Assembly: GCA_027314795.1 (NCBI GenBank)
Contig: DAHVAE010000014.1
Location: 2,834 to 13,247 of the forward strand
Source of the DNA: Candidatus Saccharimonadota bacterium
GTDB taxonomy: Bacteria; Patescibacteriota; Saccharimonadia; Saccharimonadales; UBA4665
Length of the DNA: 10,414 nt
Reading direction: 5' to 3'
Part shown: piece after piece, positions 4,328 through 10,414 of the stretch
How positions within the stretch are numbered: the first letter of the stretch is position 1
Layout: every line of letters starts with the position of its first letter
Translations under genes and position numbers: made by a program
The notes under the pieces: generated by a model
The model's database searches: none
Seen by the model: only the letters and a program-made list of their open reading frames with translations
Told to the model about the DNA's origin: nothing

Positions 4328-6578
4328 GAACTCCTCCTATTTTCTTGTTCTTGTTTACTAAATTATCATACTTATTGGCAACATATACAGGTAGGGTGAA
4401 ATAAAAAGTTGAACCTTGTTTGCTTACTGGATCTATGCCTATACTGCCTTGCTGCAGTTCAATAATGGTTCTAGAAATATATAGACCAAGGCCCGTGCCA
4501 TGTGTGCCGGCAATCATACTTCGTTCTGCCCGATAAAACTTCGTAAATAATTTTGATCGTAATTCAATCGGTATACCATGGCCATTGTCAGCTACCTCCA
4601 GTCTGGCTTCATGGTCATTAGCAGTTAAACTCACCTTTATTTTGCCGCCTCTAGGTGTATATTTAATAGCATTCCCAATAAGGTTATTCAAGACTTCGAC
4701 AATAGATGACGGGTCAGCAGGTACGTATGTCGGGTTTTCGGATTCTGAAGTGAAGGTTAAACGCTGTTCCTTATCGGCGGCAATTGATTCGTGCTGCCTA
4801 ACATTTTCTTTGGCAAGCTTAGTCAGGTTAACTTTTTCGATAAAGATCTCCATCTCGCCACGTTCAATTCGCGCAATATTCAGTAACTTATTAATAAGAT
4901 CACGTAGTTGATCTGTGCTTTCAATAGCTTTTTGTACATTCTCAAGCCCTGACAATGTCATCCGTTTGATGGCTTCCGGATTAATCATGTCCAGATAGCC
5001 TCTGACTACCGTTAGAGGTGTCCTGAGCTCGTGAGCAGCAATGGCTACGAAGTCTAGCTTCATAAAGTCTAACTCACGGCTCTGAGTCAGGTCATGGATG
5101 GTAATAATTGCTGCTATACTATTGTCTTCGTTATTAATGACTGATACCACCAGGTTCAGGTACAAAATATTATTGCCATTATTTAATGATATATCGTTAT
5201 GCTGCTTGATACCTGGCTCATCTATTGGCGGCTGGAAAGCCTCATCTTCATGTTGCCAGTTAAAGATTTCTTTAATAGGTTTAGCTAGTATTGCTTCGGG
5301 TGTTTTGCCGACTAATTTAGCAGCAGGAGGGTTAGCTGACATTATAAGGCCTTGGCTATTTATGGCTACCACTCCGTCGCTCACACTGCTAATAATGTTG
5401 TTAAGCTTTCTTTGCTCAACGGTTAACACCATGTTGTTGACCTTCAGGTCGTCAACCAGCTTTTTAATGCTGGCACCCATAGCATTGAAAGTTTCTGCCA
5501 AGTCACGCAGCTCATCTTTAGTCCTTATATTAATGTCCTTGTCAAAATCTCCTTGCCCAAAGCGTTTAGCACCTTGAGACAACTTACGGATTGGATATAT
5601 TAATTGGGTACTAAAGAAGATGCCTATGGCCATAGCTAAAATAATTGCGCTTAAACCAATAATTGCTGCTGATTTAACATAGGAATTTACGTCTGAGTAC
5701 ACACTATTAACAGGCTCCTCAACTATAACTGCCCAACCACTATCGCTGATTACCATTGGCGTACTAAGCACTCGTTGATTAACTTCGGATATCGTGACGG
5801 CAGTTTTAAGATCGTCGTTAATAAAGTTCTTAACTGCTTGAACATTAGCTAATTTTTGATGATTAGCAAAGAATTGGTTGTTATTATAGGCAACTAGATT
5901 ACCCAGGCCGTCAACAACATAAGCGTAGCCATTCGCACCAATTTTTGTTGATAGCACTGACTGCCAGAGAGTGCTCATATCATAACTGGCGATCACTGCT
6001 CCTTGAATATCTCCAGGGTTATTATATGTTCCAAAGTTAGCACGGGGCAGATCGGTTAAGTACTGGCTATAGTTGGATTTTAAAATTGATACAGCAATAG
6101 TAATTATCGGTTTATTCTGGCCATTATAGCTAACTGAGCTAACATAAGCTTTACCAGACAAAAAGTTAACGGCCTTAAATGCGTCGGTATTTGCTTCATT
6201 GGCTAAACTTGAGTCGTTGCCTAGCCGATTAAAAACCACTTGATCCTGGCCACTACTATTGACTATGGCAATACGCTGCATGTTTGAATCGTGGTTAAGT
6301 ATTATTGCCAGGTTCTGATCAATATCTGAAGTAGTTACATTATTAGATGAGTAAAGCTCGGCTATCGAAACTAAGTTGTTGATTTTATTGCTTAAGTAAT
6401 TCCCTACTTTATCAGATAAGCCTCGAGCCACAGCTTGCTGCTGAAGACTGGCTGCGTGGAGCAGCTGAGTATTTGCCGAACTGACCAGAATGAAGGTGGT
6501 TACAATCATCGGGAGCAAAGCTATCAGCAAAAAGTAAATTAAAATCTTACTTGCAATACTAAGTCTAAATATGGTCAT
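4266..6578 (-). CDS. Membrane sensor histidine kinase (Cache-HAMP-PAS-HisKA-HATPase)
   Basis: Residues are numbered from the ATG at 6578 (770 residues). Membrane helix 1 is at about 9-33 and helix 2 at about 302-323. The roughly 270-residue outer domain between them resembles a double-Cache ligand sensor. HAMP (about 325-377) and PAS (about 393-500) follow. The HisKA H-box AAHELRTPLTVV puts the phospho-acceptor at His516, and the ATPase domain has the N-box NNLIGNAIKYTP, DNGHGIP and GTGLGLYIS. The protein would sense an external or envelope signal, autophosphorylate and pass phosphate to the adjacent receiver. ATG at 6578 is preferred because it leaves a short cytoplasmic N-terminus; an in-frame TTG at 6623 would add 15 residues. 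Neither has a good Shine-Dalgarno sequence. The last 20 or so residues (basic, GRRRGN) are encoded in the overlap with the receiver gene. The ligand is unknown. Confidence 0.93.
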   Translation of the reverse strand: MTIFRLSIASKILIYFLLIALLPMIVTTFILVSSANTQLLHAASLQQQAVARGLSDKVGNYLSNKINNLVSIAELYSSNNVTTSDIDQNLAIILNHDSNMQRIAIVNSSGQDQVVFNRLGNDSSLANEANTDAFKAVNFLSGKAYVSSVSYNGQNKPIITIAVSILKSNYSQYLTDLPRANFGTYNNPGDIQGAVIASYDMSTLWQSVLSTKIGANGYAYVVDGLGNLVAYNNNQFFANHQKLANVQAVKNFINDDLKTAVTISEVNQRVLSTPMVISDSGWAVIVEEPVNSVYSDVNSYVKSAAIIGLSAIILAMAIGIFFSTQLIYPIRKLSQGAKRFGQGDFDKDINIRTKDELRDLAETFNAMGASIKKLVDDLKVNNMVLTVEQRKLNNIISSVSDGVVAINSQGLIMSANPPAAKLVGKTPEAILAKPIKEIFNWQHEDEAFQPPIDEPGIKQHNDISLNNGNNILYLNLVVSVINNEDNSIAAIITIHDLTQSRELDFMKLDFVAIAAHELRTPLTVVRGYLDMINPEAIKRMTLSGLENVQKAIESTDQLRDLINKLLNIARIERGEMEIFIEKVNLTKLAKENVRQHESIAADKEQRLTFTSESENPTYVPADPSSIVEVLNNLIGNAIKYTPRGGKIKVSLTANDHEARLEVADNGHGIPIELRSKLFTKFYRAERSMIAGTHGTGLGLYISRTIIELQQGSIGIDPVSKQGSTFYFTLPVYVANKYDNLVNKNKKIGGVHGWFKKRDAGRRRGNDSSAL

Positions 6579-6616
6579 TTTTATTAATTTCCAAGGTCTG
6601 TAAAAGGTATTAGGCC

Positions 6617-6646
6617 TTGACAATAAAACATACTACTATTTATGCT
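6617..6646 (+). promoter_or_regulatory. Candidate promoter of the divergent membrane-protein gene
   Basis: A perfect TTGACA (6617-6622) is followed after 18 bp by TATGCT (6641-6646, four of six -10 consensus bases). Transcription would start around 6653-6654, at the ATG chosen for the plus-strand gene, so a leaderless mRNA is implied. The reverse complement of the -35 (TTGTCA, 6618-6623) faces the kinase gene, but no good -10 is seen in that direction. Confidence 0.45.
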
Positions 6647-6653
6647 AATGCTT

Positions 6654-7370
6654 ATGGGTTCAGAAGACAACACTACAGACCACCCAGAATTAGAAAATAA
6701 CTCTATGAATGATCAGCCCGATTCTAGCCCTGATAAAATCAATTCGCCAGCTTCTGAACAGCCTGCTGATTCGAGTACCTCTCCTGAAAGTTTAAATGCC
6801 AATACGGACCAAGCCACAACTTTAGTTAATGATTCGCCATTAAAGAAGATAGAAACACTGTCACCGGTTAATAAACCTAAGCTGCCTCTTAGGCCAATCA
6901 TTAAAGGTTTAATTTTAGTTATCATTATACTTGGTTTATGTGTTGGTGCCTTCTTTTTGGGTAAACATCATGAGAAAGTAATAGTTCAGGCACCGCCGAC
7001 TCAACCAATTAATTTACCACCTCAGGCAATTGTCCTGACTAATTGTATGCCTGGAAGAGGCAAACAGTACATCATCCCTAAGGATATACCGAACGGCCCA
7101 ATTTACGATGTTCAAAACTCTAAAGTTATAGCTATAGAATATAACCTGAAAGTCCAGCAATTGTTTACTAACTCTGACACTTTCTCTAATGCCATTTTGT
7201 CTGTAGTTAAAAACTACCCCGTAAATCATCTGTCGATTGAACCCGCTAAAACCTCAACAGCCCAAGGTAGTTCGGCAGCTAACCAGCAAGTCTTATCAGA
7301 GAACATACACTTAATAATGTTTATTGTTTCGGCGGCTGATGCTAACAGCATCACCTGCAAGGCTAGCTAG
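6654..7370 (+). CDS. Unrecognised single-pass membrane protein with acidic N-terminal region
   Basis: About 238 residues, the only plus-strand gene. Residues 1-78 are polar, Ser/Asp/Glu/Pro/Asn-rich and probably disordered. One membrane helix follows at about 80-103 (IIKGLILVIIILGLCVGAFF). The roughly 135-residue C-terminal part then starts with a Pro-rich linker and carries CMPGRGKQYIIPKDIPNGPI and KVIAIEY, with one cysteine at each end (near 131 and 235). I do not recognise a named family. The motif spacing faintly recalls conserved one-helix proteins of Saccharibacteria, but I cannot confirm this. By charge, the disordered part is probably cytoplasmic and the C-terminal domain extracellular. 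ATG codons at 6642, 6648 and 6654 are all in frame without a Shine-Dalgarno sequence; 6654 fits the promoter best. It is divergent from the sensor kinase, so a functional link is possible but unproven. Confidence 0.75.
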   Translation: MGSEDNTTDHPELENNSMNDQPDSSPDKINSPASEQPADSSTSPESLNANTDQATTLVNDSPLKKIETLSPVNKPKLPLRPIIKGLILVIIILGLCVGAFFLGKHHEKVIVQAPPTQPINLPPQAIVLTNCMPGRGKQYIIPKDIPNGPIYDVQNSKVIAIEYNLKVQQLFTNSDTFSNAILSVVKNYPVNHLSIEPAKTSTAQGSSAANQQVLSENIHLIMFIVSAADANSITCKAS

Positions 7371-7410
7371 TTCAGGTTCTCAGACTGCTCAGTGATCTAT
7401 AAGCTCCTCT

Positions 7411-7444
7411 ACATAACGATAGGGTTAAAATCCATTATGTTTTT
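7411..7444 (+). terminator. Probable terminator of the plus-strand gene
   Basis: ACATAA (7411-7416) pairs with TTATGT (7435-7440), with a short inner GGG/TCC helix around a TTAAAA loop, followed by T5 (7440-7444). It lies 40 nt after the stop codon of the membrane-protein gene. The stem is AT-rich and has an internal loop, so strength is uncertain. Confidence 0.5.
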
Positions 7445-7684
7445 AGTTAAGTGAAAAAAACTATAGTTACGACAAGACAAGAGCTAATAAATGGCTGACG
7501 TAGAAATCTGATTGTATGCTGAAGCGCTCGAGATGTTTGCTACAGCGCAGCCCTCTTAGCTTAGAGCAGAAAAAGCCAAGCATACAAAGAAATGCACAAG
7601 GCTTAGCAGCAGGCAAGTAGCGTCCCCACTACACCTGTCAAACCCAGTTATAAAAAGCGAACTGCTAGCTAGGGCTTAGGCCAT
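7445..7684. ncRNA. Possible structured non-coding RNA in the gene-free stretch before leuS
   Basis: The 314-bp interval 7371-7684 has no credible ORF. After the terminator at 7411-7444, it carries many complementary segments: TTGTATGCT (7512-7520) with AGCATACAA (7579-7587), 9 bp; inside it GCGCT (7524-7528)/AGCGC (7544-7548) and CTCT (7553-7556)/AGAG (7563-7566); AAGCC (7573-7577)/GGCTT (7600-7604), which crosses the long helix and would make a pseudoknot; CAGG (7610-7613)/CCTG (7634-7637) around GTAG (7617-7620)/CTAC (7629-7632); and CAGTT (7645-7649)/AACTG (7660-7664). A-rich linkers favour the plus strand, but strand and ends are not fixed. I could not match it to tmRNA, RNase P RNA, SRP RNA or 6S RNA. 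It could also be decayed coding sequence. Confidence 0.3.
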
Positions 7685-10144
7685 CTAATTGATAACAATG
7701 TTAATTATTTTGTCTTTAACAAAAATAATCTTCTTTATTTCTTTAGCTTCTAAGTAACGACTAACTTTATCATTATCCTTAGCAGCTTGAGTTGCATCTT
7801 CTTCAGAAACGCCGGCTGGTAGCAATAGCTGTGACCTTAGTTTACCGTTTACTTGAACGACAATAGTTACATTATCGCTTGCAAGGTATTTATCGTCAGG
7901 TTTAGGCCAGCTATCTTTATGAACAGTCAGGCTATGACCTAATCGTTGCCATAATTCTTCAGCTATATGTGGAGCAAATGGCGCTATTAAAGCCACTAAA
8001 CTACTGATGGCATCGAGCCATACTGGGTTCTTAACTAATGATTTAGCTTTTAATTTGTAAAGCTCATTAAGAGCCCCCATTGAGGCAGCTATGGCCGTGT
8101 TATAGCGGTTAGATTCAATATCTTCTGTAACCTTTTTTATGACTGGATTAATAACCTTTTTGATTGATTCTTCAATGTCTTTATCCAATTCGCCTTCTTG
8201 AGCATCCAGATACTCGCTAACTAAAGTCCAAAGCCTGTTTAAGAATCTATACGCACCCGGTACTCCTTGGGGATCCCATCTTGTCCAAAGCTCTAGCGGT
8301 GCTGCAAACATTAAATAAGTCCTCAGGGCATCTGCACCGTAGCCATTATCGATAATCTCAAGCGGGTCAACACCATTACCTTTACTTTTAGAGAAGTTAG
8401 AGCCATCACTTGAAGTAACCTTGCCATTGAAAACAAATTGATTAAATGGTTCAGCTTCGTTGACTAGCCCGATCTTCTTAAAAAATCTAGCGATAAACCT
8501 GGCATAAAGTAAATGAGCAGTCGCATGGTCGGCGCCATTATAGAAATCTATTGGTTCCCATTTCTTAACTAGTTCACTATCGAAAATCTTGTCTTGATTA
8601 CGAGGATCAAAATAGCGGTACATATACCAACTGCTATCGATGTAGGTGTCAAGCGTATCAGTTTCTCGCTCTGCAGGTCCATCACAACTCGGGCAACTGA
8701 CTTTAAGCCAGTCAGTAGCTCTGGCCAATGCACTGCGCCCGTCTCCTGTCGGTTGATAATCTGTTAGTTCAGGTAAGATTACCGGCAAATCGTCGTCTGG
8801 TACTAGTACAGGGCCGCACTTAGGGCAATGGATTATGGGGATAGGGGCTCCCCAATAACGCTGCCGGCTAACGCTCCAGTCCAGCATGCGATAGTTTACC
8901 TTGGCTTTGCCGCTTCCGAGATCTTCTAATTGTTGGAGGATCTTTGGTCGAGCTTCTTTAAATGTTAAACCATCAAATTCATTGGAGTTAGCGACAATGT
9001 ACTTACTAGGACTAGATTTTATATCTTGGTAGTTAATGAACTTTTGGTCTTTTGTAGTATAGATAATGTTTAGTTTGTACTTATTTGCGAACTCATAATC
9101 TCGCTCATCTTCGCCTGGCACCGCCATGATTGCCCCGGTGCCGTAATTAACTAAGACATAATCCGCTATCCAAATAGGTATTTCTTTGTTGTTAACTGGG
9201 TTAATAGCATATGATCCTAGAAAGACACCTGTTTTATCCTTAGTCGTCTGTCTTTCAACTTCTGATTTTCTTTCTGCGGCCTGTATATAGGCTTCGACTT
9301 CTTTAGAATGAGCCTTTATGGTTAGTTTTTTAACAAGTTCGTGTTCAGGGGCTAAAACCATGAAGGTTGCGCCGTATATGGTGTCATGAGCGGTAGAAAA
9401 TACTTCTATAACGTCATTAGAACCTACTACTTTGAATTTAATGTTGGCGCCAATACTTTTACCAATCCAGTTTCGTTGAGCTAACTTAACGCTTTCACTC
9501 CAATCTAGACCATCAATGGCTTCAAGAAGTTCATCGGCATAGTCCGTTATCTTAAAGAACCATTGCTTGACTTCTTTCTTTTCAGCTAAGGGGTCATCTG
9601 GGCCATCATGCCGCCAACACTTGCCGTCAATAACCTGCTCATTAGCTAAAACCGTATTATCTATAGGGCACCACCACTGCAGTCTAGAGTCCTGATAGGC
9701 TAAATTGTTGCGATACATCTCGGAAAATATCCACTGGGTCCACCGGTAGTACTCTGGCAGGTGGGTAGAGATCTCTTTTTCCCAGTCATTACTCCAACCC
9801 ATTGCCTTATATTGCTTATGGTACCCTGGGATAATATTAGCCATGCTCTCCATGGGCGAAACGCCAGTTTTAATGGCGTAGTTTTCTGCTGGCAACCCAA
9901 AGGCATCCCAGCCAACAGGATGATAACTTTCGTAGCCTTGTTGACGCTTAAACCTAGCTTTGACATCACTAATCGTATAGTTCATGGCATGACCAATATG
10001 GATACCTGATCCCGATGGATAATTAAACATACTCATAGCAATATACTTGGGCTTTTTACTGGTTAAATCTGAGGTGTAAATACCAGACTCTTCCCAAATC
10101 TTTTGCCACTTGGGCTCAACATCCTTAGGGTTATATCTCTGCAT
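7685..10144 (-). CDS. leuS: Leucyl-tRNA synthetase
   Basis: LeuRS attaches leucine to tRNA-Leu and proofreads mischarged products. The length, 819 residues, is normal for bacteria. The class I fold shows N-terminal RYNPKDVEPKWQKIW, HIGH at 49-52 (PSGSGIHIGHAMNY), the CP1 editing domain at about 225-420 (FSTAHDTIYGATFMVLAPEH and GTGAIMAVPGEDERDYEFA), a Cys-pair zinc module (CPKC 440-443, CPSC 484-487), DTYIDSSWYMYRYFDP, and a catalytic loop NFSKSKGN at 583-590 where KMSKS is usual. The anticodon-binding and C-terminal domains follow. Two oddities: KMSKS is NFSKS, and the editing motif TTRPDT is STAHDT. The ATG at 10144 has no Shine-Dalgarno sequence. It starts 24 nt after the aminotransferase stop. 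No convincing terminator follows it. Confidence 0.97.
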   Translation of the reverse strand: MQRYNPKDVEPKWQKIWEESGIYTSDLTSKKPKYIAMSMFNYPSGSGIHIGHAMNYTISDVKARFKRQQGYESYHPVGWDAFGLPAENYAIKTGVSPMESMANIIPGYHKQYKAMGWSNDWEKEISTHLPEYYRWTQWIFSEMYRNNLAYQDSRLQWWCPIDNTVLANEQVIDGKCWRHDGPDDPLAEKKEVKQWFFKITDYADELLEAIDGLDWSESVKLAQRNWIGKSIGANIKFKVVGSNDVIEVFSTAHDTIYGATFMVLAPEHELVKKLTIKAHSKEVEAYIQAAERKSEVERQTTKDKTGVFLGSYAINPVNNKEIPIWIADYVLVNYGTGAIMAVPGEDERDYEFANKYKLNIIYTTKDQKFINYQDIKSSPSKYIVANSNEFDGLTFKEARPKILQQLEDLGSGKAKVNYRMLDWSVSRQRYWGAPIPIIHCPKCGPVLVPDDDLPVILPELTDYQPTGDGRSALARATDWLKVSCPSCDGPAERETDTLDTYIDSSWYMYRYFDPRNQDKIFDSELVKKWEPIDFYNGADHATAHLLYARFIARFFKKIGLVNEAEPFNQFVFNGKVTSSDGSNFSKSKGNGVDPLEIIDNGYGADALRTYLMFAAPLELWTRWDPQGVPGAYRFLNRLWTLVSEYLDAQEGELDKDIEESIKKVINPVIKKVTEDIESNRYNTAIAASMGALNELYKLKAKSLVKNPVWLDAISSLVALIAPFAPHIAEELWQRLGHSLTVHKDSWPKPDDKYLASDNVTIVVQVNGKLRSQLLLPAGVSEEDATQAAKDNDKVSRYLEAKEIKKIIFVKDKIINIVIN

Positions 10145-10154
10145 ATGTAAGCTT

Positions 10155-10183
10155 AGTTTAGACCAATATTAAACTTTAGTCAG
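10155..10183 (-). promoter_or_regulatory. Weak candidate promoter of leuS
   Basis: On the minus strand CTGACT (10178-10183), a 17-bp spacer and TAAACT (10155-10160) each match four of six consensus bases. The -10 lies 10 nt before the leuS ATG, the same spacing as the TATACT before trmD, so a near-leaderless transcript is possible. Readthrough from the aminotransferase gene is the simpler alternative. Confidence 0.25.
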
Positions 10184-10414
10184 CCAGTTGTGCTTATCTG
10201 GCAGTTCGCCGTGCGCTATTTGCTCGTAGGCGCCAGCTAGCTTTTTGGTGATAGGGCCAAGCTTACCATTGCCAATTTGTCGATGATCGACACAAGTAAT
10301 TGGTGCTATTGAATTGCTGCTGCCACTTAAGAATATTTCGTCAGCGAGATAAAGTTCAGTCCGATCAACAGTTCGTTCTTGGTAATTTATAGCGTTATCT
10401 TTTGCCAGGCTAAA
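10169..10414 (-). CDS. Class IV PLP-dependent aminotransferase, C-terminal part
   Basis: The last 81 residues of a protein that enters from the right edge. The segment ADEIFLSGSSNSIAPITCVD, followed by an IGNGKLGPITKKL motif, matches the end of fold-type IV aminotransferases: Glu-x-Phe-Leu, a Gly/Ser/Thr phosphate-binding turn, Pro-Ile/Val, then Ile-Gly-x-Gly-x-x-Gly-Pro-Ile/Val-Thr-Lys. The family includes branched-chain aminotransferase (IlvE), D-amino-acid aminotransferase and aminodeoxychorismate lyase. The next gene, leuS, makes a branched-chain role tempting, but the visible part cannot separate IlvE from the D-amino-acid enzyme. It shares strand with leuS and ends 24 nt before it, so they may be co-transcribed. 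Confidence 0.88.
   Translation of the reverse strand, partial: FSLAKDNAINYQERTVDRTELYLADEIFLSGSSNSIAPITCVDHRQIGNGKLGPITKKLAGAYEQIAHGELPDKHNWLTKV

Noticed and set aside
5098..5577. 159-codon plus-strand reading frame inside the kinase gene
   Set aside because: It lies wholly opposite the PAS and HAMP region of a well-supported kinase, has no ribosome binding site and no recognisable domain.
7452..7470. T7 run on the minus strand after AACTATAGTT
   Set aside because: The palindrome has no loop and no GC stem, so it is not a credible terminator.
7590..7660. Minus-strand CTGGGTTTGACAGG resembles the start of tmRNA
   Set aside because: No GGGG acceptor start, no matching TTCAANTCC T-arm or CCA end within 400 nt, and no tag reading frame ending in Ala-Ala-stop was found.
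7650..7672. Possible leuS terminator (AGC-AGTTC-GCTTTTT on the minus strand)
   Set aside because: The stem is only 3 bp, too short to be a terminator despite the T5.

Overview
The window looks like bacterial core chromosome from a reduced-genome lineage, most likely a Patescibacteria/CPR organism such as Candidatus Saccharibacteria. This placement is inference. It rests on moderate-to-low GC, standard-code stops (TGA ends nusB), a 51-residue bL32 without zinc cysteines, short tightly packed operons, long disordered tails on S16, a KH protein and NusB, and an rpsP-KH-trmD cluster that lacks rimM. Every protein gene is on the minus strand except one.

Layout in minus-strand transcription order, right to left: the 3' end of a class IV (PLP) aminotransferase (10169-10414) leads into leuS (7685-10144). 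A 314-bp gene-free stretch (7371-7684) follows. It holds a terminator for the plus-strand gene and about 240 bp with many inverted repeats that may be a structured RNA. The only plus-strand gene (about 6654-7370) encodes an unrecognised single-pass membrane protein. It is divergent from a sensor kinase gene (4266-6578) whose end overlaps a stand-alone receiver gene (3944-4327) by 62 nt. Then come rpmF (too short for a simple ORF screen), nusB, a NUDIX hydrolase gene and rnc, tightly linked (3797 down to 1882). A second translation cluster starts at a near-consensus promoter (1717-1745): rpsP, a khpA-like KH gene, a strong hairpin terminator, and the first 148 codons of trmD, which runs off the left edge.

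Functionally this is a ribosome and RNA-processing neighbourhood: S16, L32, an RNA-binding KH protein, NusB (rRNA antitermination), RNase III (rRNA processing), TrmD (tRNA m1G37) and LeuRS. A two-component sensory module is inserted into it. The most interesting items are the possible structured RNA at 7445-7684; a terminator placed about 18 nt before the trmD start codon; three genes (trmD, leuS and the plus-strand gene) that lack a Shine-Dalgarno sequence but have a -10-like hexamer 7-10 nt before ATG; an Asp-to-Asn change at a catalytic position of RNase III; altered KMSKS and editing motifs in LeuRS; and a roughly 100-residue tail on ribosomal protein S16.
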